DNA of 37,097 bases from SIG603 sp964369225 (lineage in GTDB: Bacteria; Bacillota; Clostridia; Oscillospirales; Acutalibacteraceae), in NCBI GenBank assembly GCA_964369225.1, contig CAYJER010000022.1:1-37097 (forward strand), read 5' to 3'. Below the pieces are notes generated by a model that saw only the letters and a program-made list of their open reading frames with translations, did not search any database and was not told the origin of the DNA. Below are positions 8,073 to 15,605 of this stretch, in pieces. How positions within the stretch are numbered: the stretch's first letter is position 1; each line of letters starts with the position of its first letter. The translations under genes and the position numbers were made by a program.

Positions 8073-8720
8073 ATAGAAATTTATAACAAAATATCAGATA
8101 TTGCAAAAAAGCATCAAGCTTCTAAGCTTGTATTATTTGGTTCAAGAGCTAGAAATGATAACCGAGAGACTAGCGATATTGATATAGCAGTATTTGATAT
8201 GCCAAAAGATAAACAGGCTGGATTTTGGCTTGAAATAGAAGACCTTGATAGTTTACTTAAAATTGATATTGTTCACATTACAAAAAATACAGATAAAACA
8301 CTTAAAAACAACATAGAAAAAGATGGAGTTATTTTAATGAGTAAATATTTAGAAAAATTAACTAAGTTTAAGTCGGCAGTTTGCAGACTAAATGAGAGCA
8401 TAATTGAATATAATCAAACTAAATCACTTTCTGTGCGTGATGGAGTTATACAAAGGTTCGAGTTTTGCACTGAATTAGCGTGGAAAACAGTAAGAGAAAA
8501 ATTAATCGACGAAGGTTTCACAGAGCTTAACTCACCAAAATCTGTTATGCGTGAAGCGTATGCTAATAATATAATTACAGATGAGCAAAACTGGATAAAA
8601 TTATTGTCTGACCGCAATAAAACATCACATATTTACAGTGAAGAAACAGCCGATGAAATTTATCAAAATATTGAGACCATTTATTATAGATTATTTACCG
8701 ATTTAATTAAAAAATTATAA
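8073..8720 (+). CDS. Fused MntA-like nucleotidyltransferase and HepT/HI0074-like protein, non-AUG start
   Basis: One open frame encodes both halves of what is usually a two-gene pair. The first about 88 residues are a minimal nucleotidyltransferase with the full GSX10DXD motif (Gly23-Ser24, Asp35, Asp37). From Met89 (ATG 8337) the frame continues into a 127-residue HI0074/NTase substrate-binding domain with the RX4HXY motif (RNKTSHIY, Arg93/His98/Tyr100 of that part). Related pairs act as antitoxin (an AMP transferase) and toxin. No ATG, GTG or TTG exists in frame between the TGA at 8064 and ATG 8199, which lies beyond the active site. An AGGTGA ribosome site at 8061-8066 is correctly spaced for ATA at 8073, so I infer an ATA start or a mutated ATG. 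GGAG at 8325-8328, 8 nt before ATG 8337, would allow separate translation of the second half. Confidence 0.72.
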   Translation: MEIYNKISDIAKKHQASKLVLFGSRARNDNRETSDIDIAVFDMPKDKQAGFWLEIEDLDSLLKIDIVHITKNTDKTLKNNIEKDGVILMSKYLEKLTKFKSAVCRLNESIIEYNQTKSLSVRDGVIQRFEFCTELAWKTVREKLIDEGFTELNSPKSVMREAYANNIITDEQNWIKLLSDRNKTSHIYSEETADEIYQNIETIYYRLFTDLIKKL

Positions 8721-8732
8721 GTGATTTTTACT

Positions 8733-8767
8733 GGAATAGAGTGTTCGCACTCTGTTCCTAATTTTTT
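8733..8767 (+). terminator. Rho-independent terminator after the HepT-like gene
   Basis: An 11-bp stem GGAATAGAGTG / CACTCTGTTCC (one G-U pair) with a TTCG tetraloop, followed by TAATTTTTTA, beginning 12 nt after the stop codon. Confidence 0.9.
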
Positions 8768-8782
8768 ATGAATAAAAAAGCT

Positions 8783-8817
8783 AGAGCCTCCATATCTATT
8801 AATTAAAAGGAGGGTCT
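8783..8817 (+). promoter_or_regulatory. Hairpin that could mask the pdaA ribosome site
   Basis: AGAGCCTCC (8783-8791) pairs with GGAGGGTCT (8809-8817) with one G-G mismatch and a 17-nt loop. The right arm contains most of the AAGGAGGG Shine-Dalgarno site of the next gene. If transcription starts upstream of 8783, the site would be sequestered. A weak forespore-sigma-like -35 (TGAATA, 8769-8774) lies just upstream; use of that promoter would start the RNA inside the loop and abolish the hairpin. Confidence 0.4.
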
Positions 8818-8819
8818 AT

Positions 8820-9656
8820 ATGAAAGAAATAAATAAAAAGTATGTAAGTTTAATTAAAAATCGTTTTGTAGCCTTGATTTTTAGCCTATGCGTTGTCACT
8901 ATCATGGTGGGGGCTATTATCTTAATTGAGGACAGCCGTGAGACGGCTCTTGCCAACGCTGAACTCTCTAACTGGGGGTTAAGCTTTCAAACTGAGGGCG
9001 AAACACCTATAGGCAATGCTAGCATTGAGACTTTGGCTGAGTATAACAGCTTTTATGTTGGTGACGAAACTCAAAAAAAAATATACCTAAGCTTTGATGC
9101 AGGCTATGAAAACGGAGGAACGGATGAAATTTTAGACATTTTAAAAGAGCATGAAGTTTCGGCAAGCTTCTTCCTTGTTGGAAACTACCTAGACACAGAG
9201 CCTGAACTTGTCAAGCGAATGTGTGAAGAAGGGCATACGGTTGGCAATCACACATGGTCGCACCCAGATATGTCTAAGATATCGACCACAGAAGAGTTTA
9301 AGGAAGAGCTTGAAAAAATTGAAGACAAGTTTTTAGAGATAACTGGGCAAGAAATGGAAAAAATTTATCGTCCACCACAAGGCAAATTTTCTATAGATAA
9401 TCTTCAAATGGCAAAAGACATGGGTTACACAACAGTTTTTTGGAGCCTTGCCTATGTTGACTGGTATGAAAACGATCAACCTACTAAAGAAGAAGCCTTT
9501 GAAAAACTTATTCCACGCATACATAATGGAGCGGTAGTCCTTTTGCACAGCACTTCAAAGACAAATGTTGATATTCTTGATGAGCTACTTATAAAATGGA
9601 AAGAGATGGGTTATACATTTGGTGATATAAATGAATTGATTTCCCCAGCGTTTTAA
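8820..9656 (+). CDS. Polysaccharide deacetylase, PdaA-like (CE4 family)
   Basis: Membrane-anchored or secreted deacetylase of 278 residues. A hydrophobic segment at about 18-36 precedes a NodB-type catalytic domain with SFDAGYENG (91-99), the metal-binding HTWSH (His144, His148), YRPPQGK (about 183-189) and LLHS near 240. The FDAGYENG variant is characteristic of PdaA, which removes acetyl groups during formation of muramic delta-lactam in the spore cortex; this fits the other sporulation genes in the window. An AAGGAGGG ribosome site lies 5 nt upstream. The gene stands alone between a terminator and a repeat cluster. Confidence 0.88.
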   Translation: MKEINKKYVSLIKNRFVALIFSLCVVTIMVGAIILIEDSRETALANAELSNWGLSFQTEGETPIGNASIETLAEYNSFYVGDETQKKIYLSFDAGYENGGTDEILDILKEHEVSASFFLVGNYLDTEPELVKRMCEEGHTVGNHTWSHPDMSKISTTEEFKEELEKIEDKFLEITGQEMEKIYRPPQGKFSIDNLQMAKDMGYTTVFWSLAYVDWYENDQPTKEEAFEKLIPRIHNGAVVLLHSTSKTNVDILDELLIKWKEMGYTFGDINELISPAF

Positions 9657-9714
9657 GGTATAATTAGTTTAAAGTAAATAAAGGATAGCGAAGGGTAATA
9701 ACACTGGGCTTAGG

Positions 9715-9806
9715 ATACTTAGTGAAAAGTGAAGAGTGAAAAGTTTATGTGAAAATCCTTGCGGATTTTTTGATTTAACATTAATTCGTAAAAATGCACA
9801 AATTAA
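9715..9806 (+). repeat. REPIN flank module B (with hairpin)
   Basis: The module starts ATACTTAGTGAAAAGTGAAG, contains the terminator-like hairpin GAAAATCCTTGCGGATTTTT at 9751-9770, and ends GCACAAATTAA immediately before TGTAGGGG. The same module is found at 114-180, 16165-16260, 21834-21914, 34159-34267 and 34787-34868. Confidence 0.8.
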
Positions 9807-9884
9807 TGTAGGGGCGGATATTATCCGCCTATGAAACTTAGGCAAAATCACGGATTTTTTAGGCGGATAATATCTGCCCCTACA
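9807..9884. repeat. REPIN-like doublet, GGCGGATATTATCCGCC type
   Basis: 78 bp from TGTAGGGG to CCCCTACA. Each arm is GTAG plus a perfect 8-1-8 hairpin, and the two arms are inverted copies with one substitution (CTGCCCC). The spacer is about 30 nt. It is followed by a module ending AAGAGGCACG (9885-9905). Confidence 0.88.
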
Positions 9885-9949
9885 TGGCTAAACTTTCTAA
9901 GAGGCACGTATACACAATATGCAAAAGCGTAACAACCCTTAAATTTTAT

Positions 9950-11152
9950 ATGAAAATAATAGATGTAATAATTATAGGTGCAGGGGCGTCAGGTTTAATG
10001 ACTGCCCTTAAAGCCTTAGAAAATGGAAAAAAAGTTGTAGTTTTAGAGGGCAACTCTAAAATAGGCAAAAAATTGCTTGCTACTGGCAACGGCAGATGTA
10101 ACCTAACTAATGAGAATATGGAGCTTAAATATTTTCACGGTGAGACAAACTGTCTTGAAACAATTCTTCAAAAATACAATACCGCTGTTATTAAAGACGA
10201 ATTTCAAAAGCTTGGAATACTCACAGTCAGTGACGACGAGGGCAGAGTTTACCCAAAAAGTTTACAGGCGAGTGTGGTTGTAGAGAACATCTGCGATGCA
10301 ATAAAAGAGAGAAACGGACAGATTATAACAGATTTTGTTGTGTCAAAAATTCAAAATCAAAAGTCATTATTCACCGTTTTTTCAGAGGATGGCAAGAGTT
10401 ACACCGCTAAAAATCTTGTAATTTCAGTAGGTTCTAAGGCATCGCCTAAACATTCATGCAAGGCAGAAAATCTAGAACTTATCAAGTCATTAGGGCATAG
10501 CGTGGAAGAGAGTTTTCCTGTTCTTACAAAGTTTGATTGCAAAGATAAAATCTTAAAATCACTTTCAGGAGTTAGGGCGAAATGCAAGGCTAGCCTTGAA
10601 AATATTTATTCAGAAGTAGGAGAGATGATTTTTTCTGATAAAACTTTATCGGGAATTTGCCTTTTTAACCTGTCAAACTATGCTAATGAATGTTTCAAGA
10701 AAAGAGAAAAATTAAAGATAACTTTCGATTTTGTGCCAGATATGTCAGAAAAAGAGCTTGTTTCACAGCTAAAAACCATAATTAAGTTTAGACCAAATAT
10801 GAAATCAGAATCTTTACTTTCAGGTATAATCAATTCAAAATTAGCGATAGCTTGCATGAGGAAACTTGGAATTTCAAAAAATGTAAGTCTTTTATCAGAG
10901 AAAGAAATCATGAGCATTGTAAGTCTAATAAAGAATTTCTCGTTTGAAGTTACAAGGCACAATAATTGGGACAACGCACAAGTAAGCTCGGGAGGGGTAA
11001 GGCTTTCGGAAGTAAATGCGGACACCTTAGAGTCAAAATTTTGTAAAAGCCTGTATTTTACAGGGGAAGTATTAAACATTCATGGAGACTGCGGAGGATA
11101 TAATCTGCATTGGGCATGGGTAAGTGGAATTATAGTAGGTGAAAGAGTATGA
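9950..11152 (+). CDS. NAD(P)/FAD-dependent oxidoreductase, HI0933/BaiN-like family
   Basis: Flavoprotein of 400 residues. The N-terminal dinucleotide-binding motif VIIIGAGASGLMTAL is at about 6-20 and the family motif KIGKKLLATGNGRCNLTN at about 40-57. The C-terminus carries a second FAD contact (YFTGEVLNIHGDCGGYN). Substrates of this family are largely unassigned, although members are often labelled aminoacetone oxidase or BaiN. I chose ATG 9950 because the upstream in-frame ATG at 9884 lies in the end of a REPIN and would add 22 repeat-derived residues. Neither start has a clear Shine-Dalgarno site, so the repeat may have replaced the native leader. It overlaps the next gene by 4 nt (ATGA). 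Confidence 0.85.
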   Translation: MKIIDVIIIGAGASGLMTALKALENGKKVVVLEGNSKIGKKLLATGNGRCNLTNENMELKYFHGETNCLETILQKYNTAVIKDEFQKLGILTVSDDEGRVYPKSLQASVVVENICDAIKERNGQIITDFVVSKIQNQKSLFTVFSEDGKSYTAKNLVISVGSKASPKHSCKAENLELIKSLGHSVEESFPVLTKFDCKDKILKSLSGVRAKCKASLENIYSEVGEMIFSDKTLSGICLFNLSNYANECFKKREKLKITFDFVPDMSEKELVSQLKTIIKFRPNMKSESLLSGIINSKLAIACMRKLGISKNVSLLSEKEIMSIVSLIKNFSFEVTRHNNWDNAQVSSGGVRLSEVNADTLESKFCKSLYFTGEVLNIHGDCGGYNLHWAWVSGIIVGERV

Positions 11153-12729
11153 AGACAATTAGAATAAACGAAATATTTGTACCTGTCTCTTATAATGAGG
11201 CAGACCTTAAAAGGGCGGTGACTAAAAGGCTGTCAATTAAAGAGAGTGACATTTTAGACTTTAAAATTGCTAAAAAATCTATAGATGCAAGAAAAAAAGA
11301 TGACATCAAGTATGTGTTCTCGCTTGATGTAAGCTTAAATGATAATTATAATCTAAGAGACAAAAAATCTATAGAGATTAAGGCTAAAGAGTTTATAATC
11401 GCACAGACAAAACCGCTAGAAAAAAGACCTGTTGTTGTGGGCTTTGGTCCGGCTGGCATGTTTGCCTCTTTGATTTTAGCAGAAAAAGGCGAAAGACCTA
11501 TAATTATTGAGCGTGGCTCTAAGGTTGAAAAAAGATTAAAAGATAAAGAAAATCTTTTCAAAAACAGAATTTTAAACACTGAGTGTAATATTCAGTTCGG
11601 CGAGGGTGGTGCTGGAACTTTTTCCGACGGTAAACTAGGCACAGGAATTAAGGATCTTAGAATAAAAAAAGTCTTTGAAGAGCTTGTAGAAGCTGGTGCG
11701 CCAAACGAGATCTTATATGAAGCTAAGCCACATATTGGAACAGACATATTGCCGACAGTCGTTAAAAACATAAGAGAAAAAATTATTAAACTGGGTGGCG
11801 AGTTTTATTTTGACACTAAGATGACCGATTTGGGCATTAAAGACGGTAAAATTGTCTCGATTACTGCTAAATCTGGAAACACAAACTTAAGTTTTGAGAC
11901 AGACAACGTAATTCTTGCCCTAGGCCACAGTGCAAGGGATAGTTTTGAGATGCTTTGCAGTAAAAAAATAGTTCTTACGCAAAAAGCCTTTTCAGTAGGT
12001 GCAAGAATTGAACATAGAGCCGAGATGATTAACAAAAGTCAGTACGGAAACTTTCATCATAAATTGCCGACAGCAGACTATAAACTGTTTACTCATTTGA
12101 AAAATGGCAGAACAGTGTATACTTTTTGCATGTGTCCTGGTGGACATGTAGTAGCAGCCACTTCAGAGGAAAACGCAGTAGTTACAAATGGAATGAGCGA
12201 ATTTGCACGAGATGCCATCAACAGTAATTCAGCGGTTTTAGTGTCGGTTGACCCAAAAGACTTTCCTAGCGAAGATGTTCTAAGCGGAATGTATATGCAA
12301 AGAGAGCTAGAAAAAAAGGCGTTTATCATGGCTGGCAGTAACTACAATGCTCCTTGCCAAAGGTTTGAAGACTTTTTAAAGGGAGTAGAAAGCAAAAATT
12401 TTGGTGATGTTCAGCCAAGTTATGAACCAGGAGTAAGTTTTTGCAACATGAAAGACTTATTTCCGAGTTTTGTATACGAGAGTATGAGCGAGGGAGTAAG
12501 GCAATTATCCTATAAACTTAAGGGGTTTGATATGCCAGATGCCTTGCTGACAGGCCCTGAAACTAGAAGTTCGTCGCCTGTTAGAATTTTAAGGGATGAT
12601 ACAAACTGTGCAATAAACATTAAGGGTCTATACCCATGCGGTGAGGGCGCTGGATATGCCGGAGGCATAACTTCAGCCGCCGTCGATGGAATTCGCTGTG
12701 CGCAATCGCTGACAGATAGGGTTGACTGA
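11149..12729 (+). CDS. FAD-dependent dehydrogenase, COG2509 family
   Basis: Cytoplasmic flavoprotein of 526 residues. The first about 90 residues form a small N-terminal domain typical of the family; the FAD-binding motif VVGFGPAGMFASL follows at about 97-109, and the C-terminus ends with GLYPCGEGAGYAGGITSAAVDG, a second FAD/NAD contact region. The function of COG2509 proteins is not established. The start codon overlaps the stop of the HI0933-family gene, so the two oxidoreductases are translationally coupled and may act in one pathway. The gene ends just before a repeat cluster. Confidence 0.85.
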   Translation: MKTIRINEIFVPVSYNEADLKRAVTKRLSIKESDILDFKIAKKSIDARKKDDIKYVFSLDVSLNDNYNLRDKKSIEIKAKEFIIAQTKPLEKRPVVVGFGPAGMFASLILAEKGERPIIIERGSKVEKRLKDKENLFKNRILNTECNIQFGEGGAGTFSDGKLGTGIKDLRIKKVFEELVEAGAPNEILYEAKPHIGTDILPTVVKNIREKIIKLGGEFYFDTKMTDLGIKDGKIVSITAKSGNTNLSFETDNVILALGHSARDSFEMLCSKKIVLTQKAFSVGARIEHRAEMINKSQYGNFHHKLPTADYKLFTHLKNGRTVYTFCMCPGGHVVAATSEENAVVTNGMSEFARDAINSNSAVLVSVDPKDFPSEDVLSGMYMQRELEKKAFIMAGSNYNAPCQRFEDFLKGVESKNFGDVQPSYEPGVSFCNMKDLFPSFVYESMSEGVRQLSYKLKGFDMPDALLTGPETRSSSPVRILRDDTNCAINIKGLYPCGEGAGYAGGITSAAVDGIRCAQSLTDRVD

Positions 12730-12758
12730 TAACAGATTTTTTCATAAAACACACAAAT

Positions 12759-12827
12759 TGTAGGGGCGACCCTGTGTCAATTAAAACTATACATTTTGAC
12801 CATGTAGGGGACGGGTCTTCCGTCCCG
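12759..12827. repeat. Two solo REP-like hairpins of different types
   Basis: A truncated GGGCGACC-type copy at 12759-12778 (preceded by CACAAAT, the usual flank) is followed by a GGGACGG-type copy at 12803-12827 (GTAG head, stem GGGACGG/CCGTCCC). Neither has an inverted partner. The rest of the spacer 12730-12897 shows nothing else. Confidence 0.75.
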
Positions 12828-12897
12828 TGGAAAGTTAGATAAAACTTCTGGTGTTTATGCGACGTAAATCCCATTATTTAAATGCAATATATACACA

Positions 12898-12926
12898 AAA
12901 ATAGCCTCACCGTTTAAGGTGGGGCT
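12898..12926 (-). terminator. Rho-independent terminator of the nuclease gene
   Basis: Stem AGCCTCACC / GGTGGGGCT (one G-U pair) with a 6-nt loop, followed on the minus strand by ATTTTTG, 9 nt past the stop codon of the nuclease lipoprotein gene. Confidence 0.85.
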
Positions 12927-12934
12927 AAAAATTT

Positions 12935-13588
12935 TTAGTCAATAGGAATTACATTCTCAAACTCATCAACAATTAACTCGCCCATTAATACATACTGGAA
13001 TTTATAACTGCTAGGGATTTGAGTTTCGTTGTTGTCATATGTGATTATGGCTATAAAATCTGTGCAACCGTCTGCCTGTCTAATTTCATCTTCCATATCT
13101 GCTTGTTCTCCGTGCCTATTTAAAGTAGAGTCTTGTGGAGTGATGTTATAGGCATTTGCGACACCGCCTAAAGAATCGGCAATCACATGCCCTTGGTCTA
13201 AGTCCTCATGTTCAGTTCCCGGAACATTTGCCTCGTCATAATAATATCTGCCACTGCTGTTTACATCTTCTGTTTCATCGTCTTGCAAAATTATTTCATC
13301 TGCAAGCACATAGACCAGTTGCCCGTATTCATTTGTAAGACCCCAATAAACTCTGTCGCCAAAACCTATGTCTACAGCTACATTGTTTTCACGCTCTCCG
13401 CTTCTGTCGCCACCGTCGACTTCTATTATAGTATATTCTTCATCTAAATATGTAAGTTCTGAATAATTTACCGAATATCCTATTTCAGAGTGAATTTCTT
13501 CTTGGAATTGTAAAATATATTCACAACCGCTGAGGAGAATACTTAAGCTTAATAATAAAGCTAAGAGACCTGTTTTTTTAATTTTCAT
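12935..13588 (-). CDS. DNA/RNA non-specific endonuclease lipoprotein (NUC/EndA-like)
   Basis: Predicted surface-anchored nuclease, 217 residues. The signal peptide ends in LLSGC with Cys22. The catalytic region reads DQGHVIADSLGG (131-142) followed by NITPQDSTLNRHGEQADMED (148-167). This matches the DRGH...N...PQ...N pattern of the beta-beta-alpha-metal NUC family, with His134 as the probable general base and the following Asn residues near the metal. The usual Arg of DRGH is Gln here. EndA/NucA relatives degrade extracellular DNA or take part in DNA uptake. It is a single gene with its own terminator and an AATAA-rich leader with a GGAGGT ribosome site. No competence gene is nearby. Confidence 0.75.
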   Translation of the reverse strand: MKIKKTGLLALLLSLSILLSGCEYILQFQEEIHSEIGYSVNYSELTYLDEEYTIIEVDGGDRSGERENNVAVDIGFGDRVYWGLTNEYGQLVYVLADEIILQDDETEDVNSSGRYYYDEANVPGTEHEDLDQGHVIADSLGGVANAYNITPQDSTLNRHGEQADMEDEIRQADGCTDFIAIITYDNNETQIPSSYKFQYVLMGELIVDEFENVIPID

Positions 13589-13616
13589 AATAATAAACCT
13601 CCAATATAATAAAAAT

Positions 13617-13649
13617 AATAATCCTCACCGGTTAAAGGCGAGGATTATT
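13617..13649 (-). terminator. Terminator hairpin downstream of ricT
   Basis: Perfect 10-bp stem AATAATCCTC / GAGGATTATT with a 13-nt loop. The minus-strand side continues into ATTTTTATTATATT. It is 92 nt beyond the ricT stop; a decayed repeat has been placed between the two. Confidence 0.7.
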
Positions 13650-13670
13650 CAATTTTTTAAAGTATAATTA

Positions 13671-13735
13671 ATGTAGTCCCAATCAAAACGTGACGTCGAG
13701 GACGCCGTACCCTGCATTTGATAAGAGGCACGCCT
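13671..13735. repeat. Degenerate REP-like element
   Basis: The stretch contains TGTAGTCCC, a GACGTCGAGGACGCC core and ACCCTGCA at the far side, then AAGAGGCACGCC. The edges resemble the TGTA...TACA ends and the GAGGCAC module of intact copies, but the stems are broken. It appears to be an eroded copy of a further stem type. Confidence 0.5.
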
Positions 13736-13740
13736 CAATA

Positions 13741-14607
13741 TTATCCCTCTAGTTTTTTAAGGGCGGCAAGCTCTTTTTTATCTAGTTTAATTTGTCCGTC
13801 TTTAAGAACCTTTACATCTGCCACTTTGAAAATTTGCGGTGCGGCATCTGGTGCCTTGTTTAGTCTAACTGTTAGCTTTCCTGTTAGTAAGTTTTGATCG
13901 ACAACAACACCCTTACCCTCGGAAGTTGTGACTATTGCACCTACTTTTGGTGTTCTTTTTAGTAAATCTGTGTAGGCATCTTGCTCGTATTTTAGGCAAC
14001 ACATAAGTCTGCCACAAGTTCCAGATATTTTTACAGGATTAAGTGATAAGCCTTGTTCTTTTGCCATTTTTATAGAAACAGGCTGAAAACCATTTAAAAA
14101 ACTTTTGCAACAAAATGGTCGTCCACAAATTCCAAGTCCGCCAACGAGTTTCGCCTCGTCTCTAACACCGATTTGTCTAAGCTCTATTCTTGCCCTAAAA
14201 TGAGAGGCAAGATCTTTTACTAAATCTCTAAAATCTACTCTGCCATCGGCTGTAAAATAAAAAAGAATTTTAGTGCTGTCAAATGTATATTCAACATCTA
14301 CAAGTTTCATATTTAAGTTATGAGAAAATATTTTATCCTCACAAACCTTAAAAGCTATCTTGTTTTTTTCTTTGTTTTGTTCAATTTTTTTAAGATCATC
14401 CTCTGTTGCAATTCGTACAACTTTTTTTAGAGGATGTATTACTTGAGAATCCTCAATATTTGTATTAGCTTGATATGTGCAACCACATTCAAGACCACGG
14501 GCAGTTTCGACTATTACCTTAGTTCCTGCCTCAATTTTTTCATTTTCAGGTGAAAAGTAGTACATTTTACCTGTACTTTCAAATTTTACACCTATTACTT
14601 CTACCAT
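13741..14607 (-). CDS. ricT: PSP1-domain protein RicT (YaaT)
   Basis: Cytoplasmic PSP1-domain protein, 288 residues. The diagnostic cysteines are GICGRPFCCKSF (Cys161, Cys166, Cys167) and GTCGRLMCCLKYEQD (Cys198, Cys203, Cys204), with CGC also at 41-43. In Bacillus, RicT works with RicA and RicF in an Fe-S-containing complex that promotes RNase Y-dependent mRNA processing and affects sporulation and competence. It is the last gene of a darA-holB-ricT operon, 20 nt after holB, matching the yaaQ-holB-yaaT order of other Bacillota. Confidence 0.93.
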   Translation of the reverse strand: MVEVIGVKFESTGKMYYFSPENEKIEAGTKVIVETARGLECGCTYQANTNIEDSQVIHPLKKVVRIATEDDLKKIEQNKEKNKIAFKVCEDKIFSHNLNMKLVDVEYTFDSTKILFYFTADGRVDFRDLVKDLASHFRARIELRQIGVRDEAKLVGGLGICGRPFCCKSFLNGFQPVSIKMAKEQGLSLNPVKISGTCGRLMCCLKYEQDAYTDLLKRTPKVGAIVTTSEGKGVVVDQNLLTGKLTVRLNKAPDAAPQIFKVADVKVLKDGQIKLDKKELAALKKLEG

Positions 14608-14627
14608 ATATTTTATAAATCACCTTT

Positions 14628-15605
14628 CTATTTCAATATTGTCTTTCTTACGCTAGAGCAAAAGGAACACACAAGCAGATTCATATTTATGTTTCTTTTA
14701 ACTAGCATAATATATTTTCGGCATGTCTCCATCAATCGCATTAAATAGATATCTCTGTATGAGACAGACATTTTCTCTGCTAAAATTCTTGATGAAGCAA
14801 TGGTTTTTAAATTCTTTGATTGTGATAAAACTACTGCATCTCTTAGTATTGCCATTAGATGCTCAAACACTGCAATGCAAAGAAATCTATCTTTTGTCAG
14901 TGGTTGAAGTACGGCTAAGAGTACGTCTTCATCTTTATGGTTTAGATTTTCAGCGATTTCTATAGCTTTTTTTATGGCTGTATCTTTTCCGCCAAGCATA
15001 GAGCCAATATTTCCTGAATGAAGCTCAGCTAATTTTAAAGCCTCATTATAGTCTATAGATAATTTTTCTGAAACATACTTTGCTGATTGCTCAAAACTAG
15101 GGGGCAAAAGAGTAAAACTTACCGCCCTAGACCTAATGGTTGGCAAAAGAGCATTTGCAGAACTAATGCAGATTATAAATAGGCATGAACCCGGTGGTTC
15201 TTCCATAATCTTTAAAAGTTTGTTTTGGGTGGACTGCGAAATTGTGTTTTTTACAAAAAGTAGAAATACTTTAAGTTCAGCCTCGTCTGGCTTCTTGTGT
15301 GCATCGTCGATAATATCTCTAATTGTAGCTACAGAGATATTAGAGCTTGCACCGCTGCCTTCCTCGGTTCTTATATCAGGGTGAGTTCCAGCGTTTGCCC
15401 TAACACAAGCAGGACAAGTCCCACAGGGTTTATTCTTTGCTGTACAAACGCAGGCTTTGGCAATGAGTCTTGCTAAAGTCTTCTTGCCTAAACCATCGTC
15501 GCCCTGCAAAATAATAGCCTGTGGTACTCGTTTTTGAATAAATGCTGAACTGATTGCAGACTTAATATGAGTATTACCAATAAAGTCATTAAGTATTATA
15601 TCCAT
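14628..15605 (-). CDS. holB: DNA polymerase III subunit delta prime
   Basis: Clamp-loader subunit of the replicative polymerase, 325 residues. The P-loop-like GDDGLGKKT is at 35-43 and the Cys-rich zinc module (CVC...CGTCPAC) at 52-67. The sensor region ends LLPTIRSRAVSF, corresponding to the conserved SRC/SRA motif. The C-terminal half is the helical collar domain. Its ATG overlaps the last base of the darA stop codon, and ricT follows. The neighbours are those of the holB locus in Bacillota. Confidence 0.93.
   Translation of the reverse strand: MDIILNDFIGNTHIKSAISSAFIQKRVPQAIILQGDDGLGKKTLARLIAKACVCTAKNKPCGTCPACVRANAGTHPDIRTEEGSGASSNISVATIRDIIDDAHKKPDEAELKVFLLFVKNTISQSTQNKLLKIMEEPPGSCLFIICISSANALLPTIRSRAVSFTLLPPSFEQSAKYVSEKLSIDYNEALKLAELHSGNIGSMLGGKDTAIKKAIEIAENLNHKDEDVLLAVLQPLTKDRFLCIAVFEHLMAILRDAVVLSQSKNLKTIASSRILAEKMSVSYRDIYLMRLMETCRKYIMLVKRNINMNLLVCSFCSSVRKTILK

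Noticed and set aside
9669..9851. A 60-residue minus-strand reading frame before the HI0933-family gene
   Set aside because: It lies entirely within flank module B and the doublet, so it is repeat-derived.
10399..12752. Several 60-130-residue minus-strand frames within the two flavoprotein genes
   Set aside because: They are antisense shadows of well-supported genes and have no ribosome sites or recognisable domains.
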